64,000 nucleotides of DNA from Confluentibacter lentus (GCF_002806995.1 NZ_NIHE01000010.1:62001-126000), one strand, 5' to 3'; numbered from the stretch's first letter, positions 35,002-44,400 are shown. The notes: generated by a model from the sequence alone, not told the origin. A program made the numbers and translations.

Positions 35002-35281
35002 ATAATTTGAAAGAATTAATCCTTGTAATAATACAATTTTCATGGATGCTATGCAAATGGGAATTATATTAGTACAAGAATAGACTCAAAGTGAACCATG
35101 AATTCCATGTAATAAAAAGAATTCAAAATAAAAGCATGCAAAAATGTCAAAATGTAGTTTGCCAAAGTGTGGGCGATTTGTGTCCGTTATCATTAAATCG
35201 TTAGTTAATTTCGTATAGGTTGAATAATATAATAATCTTTTTATTACTTTTAACCATCTATTAAACTAACCTAAATTAATC

Positions 35282-35794
35282 ATGAAACAACTAGGCTATA
35301 TCCTTTTAGGATTTATTATTGGTGGACTTCTTACTTATTATTTTTGTCCAAGAATAGCACAGCCACCTGCAAAAATCGTAAAGCCTAAAGGCGTCATTAC
35401 TGTTGAGCAGGCCAAAGCACTGAACGATAACTGGACTCTCCACCGTAAAGCTGCTGTAGATTCAGCTGCCAAAAAGCAAGGAAGGATGCAAGATGACCGT
35501 TCTACATATTGGGATTTGGAGGATATTGAAAACTATTTAGGATATGCTAAGAATTATTCTGACAGCTTAGGCTACACCATGACAGGTATTCGTGTATATC
35601 TTGGCGAGTATGGAGAAAACGCAGGGCAAACTAAAAAAAATCTGACTACTATGTTTATTGTGCCAACTGGGAAAAAATCAAAATCCCATGCGAGCGCAGT
35701 ACCTGTAAATCTACAAGAAAATGGAGATAAGGGAGGTTTAACGGTGCCGCCTTTAAATGATGGAACAGGAGGTCAACATGGTTATCCACAATAA
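35282..35794 (+). CDS. Membrane-anchored protein of unknown function
   Basis: The 170-aa protein has one N-terminal membrane helix (about 5-21, GYILLGFIIGGLLTYYFCP) and a periplasmic or cytoplasmic domain of about 145 residues with VITVEQAKALNDNW, DRSTYWDLEDIENYLGYAK and a Gly/Pro-rich tail. I recognise the type from Flavobacteria but no named family. It is the first gene of a three-gene run: 6 bp later comes a seven-helix membrane protein, then a histidine kinase. It may be a sensor or ligand-facing accessory; this is inference from context. Confidence 0.6.
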   Translation: MKQLGYILLGFIIGGLLTYYFCPRIAQPPAKIVKPKGVITVEQAKALNDNWTLHRKAAVDSAAKKQGRMQDDRSTYWDLEDIENYLGYAKNYSDSLGYTMTGIRVYLGEYGENAGQTKKNLTTMFIVPTGKKSKSHASAVPVNLQENGDKGGLTVPPLNDGTGGQHGYPQ

Positions 35795-35800
35795 AATTTA

Positions 35801-36523
35801 ATGGAGGACTTTTTCCAGAAAAACTATTTATTTTTAACACATACTGTTGAAGCTATGGCGGCTTTATCAGGATTGGTATGTTTTAACAAATATAAACATA
35901 CAGTCGCAAGATATTTTATATTCTTCTTGGTGTTTTTAACTGTCTGTGATTTTATTTCAGGTTACACATGGCTGGTTGATCCAGGTAAATTGTTTGATTT
36001 TCTTATAGGAACACTCGTTGAAAAAAATTATTGGTTGTCCACTTTATATTGGAAAATAGGAGCCATTATTTTTTTTGCTTTTTATTTTTATCAAATAATT
36101 AAAAATAAAAGATTTAAAGTCACATTAAAATATTCGACCATCAGTTTTTTTACATTTTCACTTTTATATATTATATTTCATTGGCAAGCTTTTTTTGTTA
36201 GTTTCTTTCCAATAATAAGTGTATTGGGTGCCATAATAATTTTTATGTGTACATCTTTTTATTTTTTTGAAATCCTTCAGAGTGATAAAATATTAAACAT
36301 AAATAAATCTTTAAATTTTTACATATCGTTTGCAATATTTATTTGGTGGCTTATTATAACACCTATAGTTTTTTACGATAATTACACGTTTTATGAAGTA
36401 GGGGTTGACAAAGAAGATTTAAACTATATAATATTAAGGCGCTATATATATTTATTTTCTAATATTTTTATGTATTCAACTTTTACATTTGCCTTAATAT
36501 GGTGCAAACCTCAGAACGATTAG
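35801..36523 (+). CDS. Seven-helix membrane protein of unknown function
   Basis: The 240-aa protein shows about seven hydrophobic helices, with many aromatic residues (FFFAF, WWLIITP). There is no recognisable enzyme motif. It lies 6 bp after the anchored protein gene, and its end overlaps the histidine-kinase gene by 25 bp, so production of the two is probably coupled. The simplest idea is that it supplies a membrane sensing part for the kinase, which itself has just one helix. This pairing is inferred, not seen in any motif. Confidence 0.6.
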   Translation: MEDFFQKNYLFLTHTVEAMAALSGLVCFNKYKHTVARYFIFFLVFLTVCDFISGYTWLVDPGKLFDFLIGTLVEKNYWLSTLYWKIGAIIFFAFYFYQIIKNKRFKVTLKYSTISFFTFSLLYIIFHWQAFFVSFFPIISVLGAIIIFMCTSFYFFEILQSDKILNINKSLNFYISFAIFIWWLIITPIVFYDNYTFYEVGVDKEDLNYIILRRYIYLFSNIFMYSTFTFALIWCKPQND

Positions 36524-37296
36524 CGAGCACAGCTTCCGAGCGTTATTTATTAATTTATATGATTGCCGTTTTGGTTATTGTAACTTCACTGGTTATCATA
36601 TTTTTTGTTGTGTTTTTAAAACGGAAAAACAAATTGCTTTTAGATCAAATGAGGCAACAACAAGCTTTTGAAGCTGAAATAGCTCAAGCTCAAACCGAAA
36701 CTCAAGAGCAAACCTTAAAAAATATTGGTTGGGAACTTCATGATAACGTGGGTCAGTTACTCTCTTTTGCCAGTATGCAGCTTAGTATTTTAAAAATGCA
36801 GGTTTCGGATGATGTGAAGGAAAAGTTTAAAGAAACCTCCGATGCTTTAAAGGAAAGTTTAGCGGAAGTTAGACAGCTTTCAAAAACATTAAATAACGAA
36901 GTGGTTCTTAATATTGGTTTTGAAAAATCCATTATCAATGAATTAAACCGATTGAAGAAGATGAAGTTTTCTTCAGCAGAACTTAGAGTGATTGGTGAAA
37001 AACAACCTTTTGCCGACAGAAAACACGAAATCATTATTTTTAGGATTATTCAAGAATTCTTATCAAACTCCGTTAAATATTCTGAAGCAGAAAACCTAAG
37101 CATTATTCTAAATTACCAACAAAACAATCTTATCATTACCATGAAAGATGATGGGAAGGGATTTAATATAGATAGTGTTGAAAAAGGTTCTGGATTATTA
37201 AATATGAAAAGTCGAGCTAAATTAATAAATGCAAAATTGGACTTAACGTCAAGACCCAATGAGGGCGTTATTTTAATATTCAATTATTCATTTTAA
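36499..37296 (+). CDS. Sensor histidine kinase, NarX/HisKA_3 type
   Basis: The 265-aa protein has one membrane helix (about 18-40), a coiled stretch (about 45-75), a HisKA_3 dimerisation/phosphoacceptor region with His in GWELHDNVGQLLSF (about 80) and a HATPase_c domain with QEFLSNSVKYSEA (N box), DDGKGFN and GSGLLNMKSRA. It is cytoplasmic apart from the helix and has no large sensor domain. Kinases of this type usually phosphorylate LuxR/NarL-type response regulators, but none is adjacent. It overlaps the upstream seven-helix gene by 25 bp. Confidence 0.85.
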   Translation: MVQTSERLASTASERYLLIYMIAVLVIVTSLVIIFFVVFLKRKNKLLLDQMRQQQAFEAEIAQAQTETQEQTLKNIGWELHDNVGQLLSFASMQLSILKMQVSDDVKEKFKETSDALKESLAEVRQLSKTLNNEVVLNIGFEKSIINELNRLKKMKFSSAELRVIGEKQPFADRKHEIIIFRIIQEFLSNSVKYSEAENLSIILNYQQNNLIITMKDDGKGFNIDSVEKGSGLLNMKSRAKLINAKLDLTSRPNEGVILIFNYSF

Positions 37297-37375
37297 CAGT
37301 CGCTTTATAACTAAACTATCCTATTTGATTTGTAAATCTTCTTGTTCTATCTTCAAAAGAAACCCAATGATGTAA

Positions 37376-38386
37376 TTATTTAACGGAAATAATACTGTCA
37401 TATTTAGCAAAAGATAAGCCAGTATTGTAATTCAAATATTTTTCAATATTGTTCTTGCCCAAATGCCAATAAATATATATTTCGGGTATGTTAATGCCTG
37501 CAGCATGGGAGAAAGGGTAGCCCCCTCCAAATCTAGGGTTCATTTCCAACATAAATATTTTTTCATTGCTAACAAAAAAATCACAGTCCATAATACCTAT
37601 ATGGCCAGTAATACGTCCCAATTTTTCTCCAATGGATTCAAACTTCTCATCACTAACAGTTTGTGCCTGATCAGTTTCACCAGATCGCATGGCAATTTTT
37701 TTGCGAACAAATGCTTTTACAAAACTTCCATTGAAATCGTTCAAAATATCCATTCCATATTCTTGTCCTTCAATAAATTCTTGAATAATTATAAAATCAT
37801 CGCTATTTTCTTCGTTCAGTTCATGAAGGATCATTCTGTGCTTTTTTAGCTTTAATAAGGAATATGTCAATCTTAATTCTAATTCATCATTTACTTTAGA
37901 TATTTCTATAGAACCACTTCCCCATCTAGGTTTAACAATAAGAGGAAAACTGATTTTGTTTGAATTCACTGAGGATAAAGCGTCTTCAATATTAAGGAAA
38001 GTCTCTGGCGTGTCGATATTTGCTTCTTTAAGAAAGCAAAAACTTTTCCATTTGTCTAAAGTTATATCTATTATTCTTTTATCTGAAACGATGACTTTAA
38101 CGCCAATGGCCTCTAAACTATGTTTGTGTTTTGATATTACAGGTAAATCTAAATCATTTAATGGAATTAATAAATCAGCTTTATATTTTAAAATTATTTT
38201 CTTTAATTCTGGGATATAATTTTCGGAAGAAATATTAGGCACTAGTATGCCAACATCCGCAACTTGAAGAGAGGGCGCAGTTACTTTGCAATCTAGGGCA
38301 ATAATTTTGCCAGAATCACCTATGATTTTTTTAAAATAAGATATTAAATAATTCCTTCTTCCTGAGCTAGTAAATATAATGGTCAT
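37376..38386 (-). CDS. ATP-grasp enzyme, carbamoyl-phosphate-synthase-like
   Basis: The 336-aa protein has an N-terminal Rossmann-like part (IIFTSSGRRNYLISYFKK), a middle part KISFPLIVKPRWGSGSIEISK with the ATP-binding Lys and Gly-rich loop, QEFIEGQEYGMDIL, and the metal site FMLEMNPRFGGGYPFSHAAG. These are ATP-grasp hallmarks. Such stand-alone enzymes in polysaccharide loci ligate an amino acid or carboxylate to a sugar or precursor. It lies about 60 bp after a sugar transferase gene in the same direction, which suggests a surface-glycan role; the substrate is unknown. Confidence 0.78.
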   Translation of the reverse strand: MTIIFTSSGRRNYLISYFKKIIGDSGKIIALDCKVTAPSLQVADVGILVPNISSENYIPELKKIILKYKADLLIPLNDLDLPVISKHKHSLEAIGVKVIVSDKRIIDITLDKWKSFCFLKEANIDTPETFLNIEDALSSVNSNKISFPLIVKPRWGSGSIEISKVNDELELRLTYSLLKLKKHRMILHELNEENSDDFIIIQEFIEGQEYGMDILNDFNGSFVKAFVRKKIAMRSGETDQAQTVSDEKFESIGEKLGRITGHIGIMDCDFFVSNEKIFMLEMNPRFGGGYPFSHAAGINIPEIYIYWHLGKNNIEKYLNYNTGLSFAKYDSIISVK

Positions 38387-38447
38387 TAATTTTTGTTTAT
38401 TTTTTTGAGTGTTGAAAACTTGATCAAAAGAATTATTATCTGGCTTA

Positions 38448-39080
38448 TTATTTGTTAAAACTTTGTCTCATGCGATATTCATCGAAAGATGAATTCTCCA
38501 GTATTAAGTTAATTTCGTTTGACTTAAAAAGTTTAAAAAACGTTTTAAATAGTATAATCATGTCTAGGGTAAACGACATATTTTTAACATATTTAATGTC
38601 AAAATTGAATTTATCCTCCCAACTAATAGCATTTCTTCCAGATACTTGCGCCAGACCAGTTATCCCTGGTTTTACATGATGCCTAATGGACTCTTCTTTA
38701 GTGTAATAAGGCAAATATCTCGTTCTTAATGGTCTTGGTCCAACAAAACTCATATCCCCTTTTAAAACATTAATTATCTGTGGTATTTCATCTAAAGATA
38801 ATTTCCTTAAAAACTCACCTATTTTAGTCGTTCTCAGCTCATCAGGCAATAATATGTTATTTTCATCTCTTTCATCTGTCATTGTTTTGAATTTTAGGAT
38901 ATAAAAAATCCTTTCTTTTTCACCTGGTCTATCTTGTTTAAAAATGGGTTTACGAGTTCCCGATAAATATAATATTAAGTATATAAAAGCAAATGGTATT
39001 GCAAGAAAAATAGCAAAAAAAAATGCTCCAATCAAATCGCCGAACCGTTTTACTGTTTTTTTGTATGAAATATTGCCCAT
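38448..39080 (-). CDS. Bacterial sugar transferase (undecaprenyl-phosphate glycosyl-1-phosphate type)
   Basis: I chose the ATG at 39080 (MGNISYKKTVKRFGDLIGA), which gives a 210-aa protein of usual shape. It has one N-terminal helix, KQDRPGEKERIFYILKFKTM, LRKLSLDEIPQIINVLKGDM, SFVGPRPLR and PGITGLAQVSGRN. The family transfers a sugar phosphate to a lipid carrier at the inner membrane and starts glycan chains. An open frame goes 29 codons further upstream to a TTG at 39167, directly behind an in-frame TGA; that part looks like a remnant. It lies about 60 bp before the ATP-grasp gene. Confidence 0.83.
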   Translation of the reverse strand: MGNISYKKTVKRFGDLIGAFFFAIFLAIPFAFIYLILYLSGTRKPIFKQDRPGEKERIFYILKFKTMTDERDENNILLPDELRTTKIGEFLRKLSLDEIPQIINVLKGDMSFVGPRPLRTRYLPYYTKEESIRHHVKPGITGLAQVSGRNAISWEDKFNFDIKYVKNMSFTLDMIILFKTFFKLFKSNEINLILENSSFDEYRMRQSFNK

Positions 39081-39235
39081 AAAATTATTTGTATCATCAA
39101 TTGTTATCCTTACTTTTCCTGATGACAAGAGAGGTATTTCATCTACATATTGAATGAGGGGTTGCAATCATAGAAAAAGCGCTGTCCTTGCTCGGTTTGA
39201 ACGTATGGTCCTTTTTGGATTACAATACTAGCCAT
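39081..39235 (-). pseudogene. Remnant upstream of the sugar transferase
   Basis: A 30-codon frame starting MASIVIQKGPYVQTEQGQRF runs from 39235 to a TAG at 39143. It overlaps a second frame (39167-39081) that reads PLIQYVDEIPLLSSGKVRI and continues into the sugar transferase. Adding one C to the CCCC run near 39161 would join the frames as FYDCNPLIQYVDE. The second part resembles the C-terminal tail of adenylate-forming (PaaK/CapK-like) ligases (VDEIP..SGK). It may be a decayed gene end or an N-terminal extension broken by a one-base deletion. I do not recognise the first 30 residues. Confidence 0.4.
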
Positions 39236-39449
39236 ATTGTAATAATGAGATTTTTAAATGACATATGTAAGTTTGTTATTTAAACAAAAAAAATGTAATG
39301 CAATAATACATTTTATTTTTAAAAAATTAATCTATTTTAGATACTCAACTTATAAATCCGTTCTCTAACGATTTTAATTCAAATTACTATTGGATTTACT
39401 TTGTGTTTTTGGAATATAGATGATCTATTTTGTAAAAATCTTACAGGTT

Positions 39450-40145
39450 TTAACAAGCATTCCAAATCGCATCATCAGGTAATGGCGCAGTGATATCTAT
39501 GATATTATTAGTCACAGGATGCACAAAATTAATTTGTCTGGCATGCAGATGAATACTGGAATCAGGATTACTTCTATCAAAACCATATTTTAAATCGCCT
39601 TTAATAGGGCAGCCAATACTCGCTAATTGAGAACGGATTTGGTGGTGCCTTCCTGTTTCCAAATTCACATCCAGTAAAAAATAATTGTCTAGTTTTTTTA
39701 AAACCTTATAATGAAGAATGGCTTTTTTACTATCAGGTACTTCTTTAATATGTGCACTGGATTTATTGTTTGTTGGATTTTTTTTCAACCAGTGAATCAA
39801 TGTGTCTTCTAACTTTTTAGGTTCATTTTTAACAATCGCCCAATAGGTTTTTTTGGCTTCTTTCTCAACAAACAATTTATTGAGTCTGGGAAGTGCTTTA
39901 CTTGTTTTAGCAAAAATAACAAGGCCGGTTGTAGGTCTATCAAGTCTGTGAACCACCCCCAAATAAACATTACCAGGCTTATTATATTTTTCGGCTATGT
40001 ATTCTTTAACAACCTCGCTTAAAGGTTTGTCGCCCGTTTTATCACCTTGAACAATATCACCAGCACGTTTGTTGACAATAATGATGTGATTGTCTTCGTA
40101 GAGAATGTTTAGGTTATTTTTATTGGATAGTATTTTTTCAGTCAC
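39450..40145 (-). CDS. RluA-family pseudouridine synthase
   Basis: The 231-aa protein is an RluA-type pseudouridine synthase with the catalytic Asp in VVHRLDRPTTGLVIFAKT (about 65-82) and the conserved LETGRHHQIRSQLASIG block. It lacks the N-terminal S4 domain, so it resembles the short RluA/TruC group acting on rRNA or tRNA. The start appears to be GTG at 40145 (MTEKILSNKNN). A 7-bp tandem repeat lies 14 bp upstream, between this gene and panB, which is in the same direction 45 bp away. Confidence 0.87.
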   Translation of the reverse strand: MTEKILSNKNNLNILYEDNHIIIVNKRAGDIVQGDKTGDKPLSEVVKEYIAEKYNKPGNVYLGVVHRLDRPTTGLVIFAKTSKALPRLNKLFVEKEAKKTYWAIVKNEPKKLEDTLIHWLKKNPTNNKSSAHIKEVPDSKKAILHYKVLKKLDNYFLLDVNLETGRHHQIRSQLASIGCPIKGDLKYGFDRSNPDSSIHLHARQINFVHPVTNNIIDITAPLPDDAIWNAC

Positions 40146-40158
40146 AATTTATTTTTTT

Positions 40159-40190
40159 GCCAAGAGCCAAGAGCCAAGAGCCAAGAGCCA
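40159..40190. repeat. Heptanucleotide tandem repeat between panB and rluA-type gene
   Basis: GCCAAGA occurs four times in perfect tandem with a further partial GCCA, right up to the panB stop codon (40191) and 14 bp from the GTG of the downstream gene. Copy changes would alter spacing between the two genes. Confidence 0.95.
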
Positions 40191-41009
40191 TTAATATTGC
40201 TCATTCTCACTAGGAAAATCAACTGTCTTCACATCATCAACATATTGTGTGATGGCAGAAGTCATGTCATCATATAAATTCATATACCTACGTAAGAATC
40301 TTGGATGAAATTCATGGGTCATGCCCAACATATCATGTAATACCAAGACTTGTCCGTCCACGTCACGACCAGCACCAATTCCTATAATGGGGATACTAAC
40401 ACTTTCGGCAACTTCTTTAGCAAGTTTGGCTGGAATTTTTTCCAATACAATGGCGAAGCAGCCAATCCGTTCCAACATTTTAGCATCTTCAATCAAATCC
40501 ATAGCTTCTTGCTCCTCTTTTGCTCGCACGGTATAAGTACCAAATTTGTAAATGGATTGTGGCGTTAAACCCAAATGTCCCATCACTGGAATGCCGGCAT
40601 TCAAAATACGTTTAATAGATTCCTTTATCTCTTTACCACCTTCCATTTTTACAGCGTGTCCGCCACTTTCTTTCATGATTCTAATAGCAGAACGTAAGGC
40701 TTCTTTGGGGTCACTTTGATAACTTCCAAAAGGTAAATCAACCACCACCAAAGCTCTATTTATAGCTCGAATGACTGAAGAAGCATGATAAATCATTTGG
40801 TCAAGTGTAATGGGTAAAGTCGTTTCGTGTCCAGCCATCACATTACTGGCGGAGTCGCCTACAAGAATCACATCTACGCCAGCGCCATCTACAATTTTCG
40901 CCATGCTATAATCGTAAGCCGTTAGCATGGATATTTTTTCGCCATTGGCTTTCATATCAACCAAGGTTTTAACCGTTATACGCTTATATTCTTTTTTTGC
41001 TGTAGACAT
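40191..41009 (-). CDS. panB: 3-methyl-2-oxobutanoate hydroxymethyltransferase
   Basis: The 272-aa protein is Pan[41 protein letters not shown] is the N-terminal half, with [18 protein letters not shown] and [14 protein letters not shown] following. The ending [10 protein letters not shown] ... [23 protein letters not shown] holds further active-site residues. It catalyses the first step of pantothenate (and CoA) synthesis in the cytoplasm. The length is as usual. It precedes the RluA-type gene on the minus strand and diverges from dnaK; no riboswitch is visible upstream. Confidence 0.95.
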   Translation of the reverse strand: MSTAKKEYKRITVKTLVDMKANGEKISMLTAYDYSMAKIVDGAGVDVILVGDSASNVMAGHETTLPITLDQMIYHASSVIRAINRALVVVDLPFGSYQSDPKEALRSAIRIMKESGGHAVKMEGGKEIKESIKRILNAGIPVMGHLGLTPQSIYKFGTYTVRAKEEQEAMDLIEDAKMLERIGCFAIVLEKIPAKLAKEVAESVSIPIIGIGAGRDVDGQVLVLHDMLGMTHEFHPRFLRRYMNLYDDMTSAITQYVDDVKTVDFPSENEQY

Positions 41010-41102
41010 GTCTTAAGGTTTAATTTTTGTAGAATGTAAAAGTAATAAATTAACCAATAATGCTAAATATTTCTTAGCTATACAACAACTTGTTTCAAAA
41101 TC

Positions 41103-41117
41103 CTGACATCATGTCAG
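41103..41117. promoter_or_regulatory. Palindrome upstream of dnaK
   Basis: CTGACAT-C-ATGTCAG is a perfect 7-bp inverted repeat with one central base, 83 bp before dnaK and 93 bp before panB. It is not a CIRCE element. It may be a heat-shock operator or promoter element, but this is a guess from position. Confidence 0.4.
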
Positions 41118-41199
41118 TATTTCTTAGTTGGCATAATCATTGACTTTATCACACCGAAGTTAAAAAGAACATTCAACACAATTAAAAAACATACATGTT

Positions 41200-43107
41200 A
41201 TGAGTAAAATTATTGGAATCGATTTAGGAACAACCAACTCTTGCGTTTCTGTAATGGAAGGTAACGAACCTGTTGTTATCCCAAACGCAGAAGGTAAGCG
41301 TACTACACCATCGGTAATTGCATTTGTAGAAGGTGGCGAAATTAAAGTAGGAGATCCAGCAAAAAGACAAGCAGTTACAAACCCAACGAAAACGGTTTAT
41401 TCCATTAAACGTTTTATGGGAAATAAATATTCTGAATCCCAAAAAGAAGCAGAACGCGTACCATATAAAGTTGTAAAAGGTGATAACGACACCCCAAGAG
41501 TTGATATTGACGGACGTTTATATACGCCACAAGAATTATCGGCTATGATTCTTCAAAAAATGAAGAAAACAGCAGAAGATTATTTAGGAACTACGGTAAC
41601 GGAAGCGGTTATTACGGTGCCTGCGTATTTTAACGATTCACAACGTCAGGCAACGAAAGAAGCTGGAGAGATTGCAGGTTTGAAAGTTCGTAGAATCATT
41701 AACGAACCTACAGCTGCTGCGTTGGCCTATGGATTGGATAAAAAAGGAAAAGATCAAAAAATTGTGGTATTCGACTTTGGTGGAGGAACACATGACGTAT
41801 CTATATTAGAGTTAGGCGACGGTGTATTTGAAGTATTGTCAACAGATGGTGATACCCATTTAGGTGGTGATGATGTGGATGAAAAAATCATAGGATGGTT
41901 AGCTGATGAATTCAATTCTGAAGAAGGTATCGACTTGCGTAAAGACCCAATGTCTCTACAACGTTTAAAAGAAGCTGCTGAAAAAGCTAAGATTGAACTA
42001 TCATCTTCAGCACAAACAGAAATCAACTTACCATATATCACTGCTACAGCAAGTGGACCAAAACACTTAGTGCGTTCATTAACACGTTCTAAATTTGAAC
42101 AATTAATCGACGACTTAGTAAAACGTACCATTGCGCCTTGTGAATCTGCTTTAAAAGCAGCAGGTTTATCAAAGACCGATATTGATGAAGTTATCTTGGT
42201 AGGCGGTTCTACACGTATCCCTGCTGTTCAAGCTGCGGTTGAGAAATTCTTCGGAAAAGTACCAAGTAAAGGCGTGAATCCAGATGAAGTAGTAGCTTTG
42301 GGTGCAGGTATTCAAGGAGGCGTATTGACTGGTGATGTAAAAGATGTATTGTTGCTAGATGTGACGCCATTATCTCTTGGTATTGAAACAATGGGTAATG
42401 TAATGACTAAATTGATTGAAGCTAATACGACAATTCCGACTAAGAAATCACAGATATTCTCAACAGCAGCAGACAATCAGCCTTCCGTAGAAATACACGT
42501 GTTACAAGGAGAGAGAGCTATGGCAGCTGATAACAAAACAATCGGACGTTTTCACTTAGATGGTATTCCACCAGCAAGACGTGGCACACCACAAATTGAA
42601 GTGACTTTTGATATTGATGCAAACGGCATCATTCACGTAACCGCAGGAGATAAAGCTACAGGAAAAACTCAAAATATCCGTATTGAAGCATCTTCTGGTT
42701 TAACTGAAGAGGAAATCAAAAGAATGAAAGCGGATGCAGAAGCAAATGCTGAAGCAGATAAAAAAGCAAGGGAAACTGCTGAAAAATTAAATGCAGCTGA
42801 TGCCATGATTTTCCAAACTGAAAGTCAATTAAAAGAATTTGGTGATAAGTTATCTGATGATAAGAAAAAACCAATTGAAAACGCTTTGGAAGAACTTAAA
42901 AAAGCTTTCGAAACTAAAGATTTAGCTTTAATAGACCCAGCTTTAGAAAAAATAAATGAAGCTTGGAAAGTAGCTTCTGAGGAAATGTATAAAGCTCAAG
43001 CAGAATCGCAACAAGGCGGTGCAGCTCCAGGGCCAGATGCTAGTAGCAACGGACAATCTACTGAAAGCAGTGATGTAGAAGACGTGGATTTTGAAGAAGT
43101 CAAGTAA
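41200..43107 (+). CDS. dnaK: Molecular chaperone DnaK (Hsp70)
   Basis: The 635-aa protein is full-length Hsp70. It starts [16 protein letters not shown], has the phosphate-binding [17 protein letters not shown] and the adenosine motif [15 protein letters not shown] substrate-binding domain from about 390 begins [13 protein letters not shown], and the lid has a disordered tail ending [11 protein letters not shown]. The Gly-rich tail of Gram-positive type is absent. It folds and refolds cytosolic proteins with DnaJ and GrpE, which are not adjacent here. A palindrome 83 bp upstream may regulate it; a terminator follows at 43148. Confidence 0.97.
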   Translation: MSKIIGIDLGTTNSCVSVMEGNEPVVIPNAEGKRTTPSVIAFVEGGEIKVGDPAKRQAVTNPTKTVYSIKRFMGNKYSESQKEAERVPYKVVKGDNDTPRVDIDGRLYTPQELSAMILQKMKKTAEDYLGTTVTEAVITVPAYFNDSQRQATKEAGEIAGLKVRRIINEPTAAALAYGLDKKGKDQKIVVFDFGGGTHDVSILELGDGVFEVLSTDGDTHLGGDDVDEKIIGWLADEFNSEEGIDLRKDPMSLQRLKEAAEKAKIELSSSAQTEINLPYITATASGPKHLVRSLTRSKFEQLIDDLVKRTIAPCESALKAAGLSKTDIDEVILVGGSTRIPAVQAAVEKFFGKVPSKGVNPDEVVALGAGIQGGVLTGDVKDVLLLDVTPLSLGIETMGNVMTKLIEANTTIPTKKSQIFSTAADNQPSVEIHVLQGERAMAADNKTIGRFHLDGIPPARRGTPQIEVTFDIDANGIIHVTAGDKATGKTQNIRIEASSGLTEEEIKRMKADAEANAEADKKARETAEKLNAADAMIFQTESQLKEFGDKLSDDKKKPIENALEELKKAFETKDLALIDPALEKINEAWKVASEEMYKAQAESQQGGAAPGPDASSNGQSTESSDVEDVDFEEVK

Positions 43108-43116
43108 AATAATGTC

Positions 43117-43137
43117 ATCCTGAACTTGTTTCAGGAT
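43117..43137. repeat. Small palindromic repeat after dnaK
   Basis: ATCCTGA and TCAGGAT flank a 7-nt centre ACTTGTT. A similar CTGAACTTGTTTCAG is at about 45213-45227. It is part of a common dispersed motif rather than a gene. Confidence 0.5.
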
Positions 43138-43147
43138 CTCACAAAAT

Positions 43148-43179
43148 AAAAAAAGCAACCAGTTTTGGTTGCTTTTTTT
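43148..43179. terminator. Terminator after dnaK
   Basis: AAAAAAAGCAACC-AGTTTT-GGTTGCTTTTTTT is a perfect hairpin with A and T tracts on both sides, about 40 bp past the dnaK stop. Confidence 0.92.
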
Positions 43180-43183
43180 ATAC

Positions 43184-43280
43184 GTCATTGCGAGGAGTAA
43201 GGAACGAACGACGAAGCAATCTCTTGGTGCAGAACTAAGAATAGACAGATTACTTCGGTCATGCTTCCCTCGTAATGATG
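43184..43280. repeat. Long imperfect palindromic repeat
   Basis: The left arm reads TCATTGCGAGG...CGAAGCAATCT and the right arm is its reverse complement with few changes (AGATTACTTCG...CCCTCGTAATGA), around a middle of about 30 bp. Half-units recur at 293-340 and 59379-59408. It is a dispersed, probably folded, non-coding element. Confidence 0.75.
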
Positions 43281-43332
43281 TTTAAAATCATAATTTGGTT
43301 TTGCGAACAAACTATGCAAGTATGCTATTTTG

Positions 43333-43340
43333 TATATTTG
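43333..43340 (+). promoter_or_regulatory. -7 promoter box of the nitronate monooxygenase-like gene
   Basis: TATATTTG matches TAnnTTTG and lies 56 bp before the chosen ATG at 43396. No TTTG box is at the ideal upstream distance. Confidence 0.45.
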
Positions 43341-43395
43341 TTTTATTCAATAAGATTAATAAATGGATTCCTGCCCAATAAGGAAGGACAGAAAC

Positions 43396-44343
43396 ATGGC
43401 AGTTAAACTCACCGAACTTCTTAAAATAAAACACCCCATAATTCAAGCGCCTATGTTTTTGGTTTCCAATACTGCCATGGTGAAAGAAGCTATGAAATGT
43501 GGTATAGCTGGTTGTATTCCTGCCTTAAACTATAGAACTCTGGAAGAGTTAAGAATGGCACTTAAAGAATTGAAAGCAGATAAAGTGGAAGGTGGTGCAT
43601 TTGGATTTAATTTAATTGTAAACAAGTCCAATATTAAATATAAAGGGCAATTAGAGGTGGTTTGTGAAGAAGGTTGTGATTTTATCATTACATCACTTGG
43701 AAGCCCGGAGGATACTATAAATCAAGCACATAAAGTGGGGATTAAAGTTTTTTGTGATGTGGTGGATTTGCAATTTGCTAAAAAGGTTGAAGGCTTAGGA
43801 GCCGATGCCATTATTGCTGTTAATAATGAAGCTGGTGGCCATCGAGGCAATATAAGTCCGAAAGATTTAATTACAGAATTGACAACCAATTGTAGAATTC
43901 CAATAATTTCAGCGGGTGGTGTTGGCACTAAAGCAGACATTGATAAAATGCTAAGTTATGGAGCTGCAGGCGTTTCGGTTGGGAGTCCATTTATAGCTTC
44001 TGTTGAAGCCAATGTTACTAATGAATATAAACAAGCTTGTGTGGATTATGGTGCTAAAGATATTGTCATGACCGAACGTATATCGGGCACACCTTGCACC
44101 GTTATAAATACACCTTATGTTCAAAAAGTGGGGACAAAAGCCACTTGGATAGAATCTGTTTTAAATAAGCATAAGAAATTAAAAAAATGGGTGAAGATGA
44201 TCCGGTTCGCTAAAGGGATGCGAGATACTCAAAAAGCTGCTAACGAAGTCACTTATAAAACCGTTTGGGTTGCTGGCCCCAGTATAGAGCATACCAGAGA
44301 AATTTTACCCGTAAAAGCCATTGTAAAAAAATTAATTCATTAG
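43396..44343 (+). CDS. Nitronate monooxygenase-like FMN oxidoreductase
   Basis: I prefer the ATG at 43396 (MAVKLTELLKIKHPIIQAPM) over 43363, since homologues begin there. The 315-aa TIM-barrel protein has KIKHPIIQAPMFLVSN, VNNEAGGHRG with the catalytic-type His, IISAGGVGTKADI and SVGSPFIASVEA. These fit the 2-nitropropane dioxygenase/nitronate monooxygenase family, which uses FMN to oxidise alkyl nitronates. Some relatives are enoyl reductases, so the substrate is uncertain. It is monocistronic, with an outer-membrane protein gene 57 bp after it. Confidence 0.82.
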   Translation: MAVKLTELLKIKHPIIQAPMFLVSNTAMVKEAMKCGIAGCIPALNYRTLEELRMALKELKADKVEGGAFGFNLIVNKSNIKYKGQLEVVCEEGCDFIITSLGSPEDTINQAHKVGIKVFCDVVDLQFAKKVEGLGADAIIAVNNEAGGHRGNISPKDLITELTTNCRIPIISAGGVGTKADIDKMLSYGAAGVSVGSPFIASVEANVTNEYKQACVDYGAKDIVMTERISGTPCTVINTPYVQKVGTKATWIESVLNKHKKLKKWVKMIRFAKGMRDTQKAANEVTYKTVWVAGPSIEHTREILPVKAIVKKLIH

Positions 44344-44400
44344 TGTATTTTTTGTAATACAATTTTGAATAGATTTACAGCTTTAAGTTTTATACCACTA

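Noticed and set aside
40159-40190. CRISPR array
   Set aside because: Units are 7 bp and directly adjacent, without spacers; it is a simple tandem repeat.
41010-41199. CIRCE element before dnaK
   Set aside because: No TTAGCACTC-N9-GAGTGCTAA sequence is present; only a different 15-bp palindrome was found.
41754-42131. Open frame of 125 codons on the minus strand
   Set aside because: It is antisense to dnaK, a highly conserved coding region with a certain frame.
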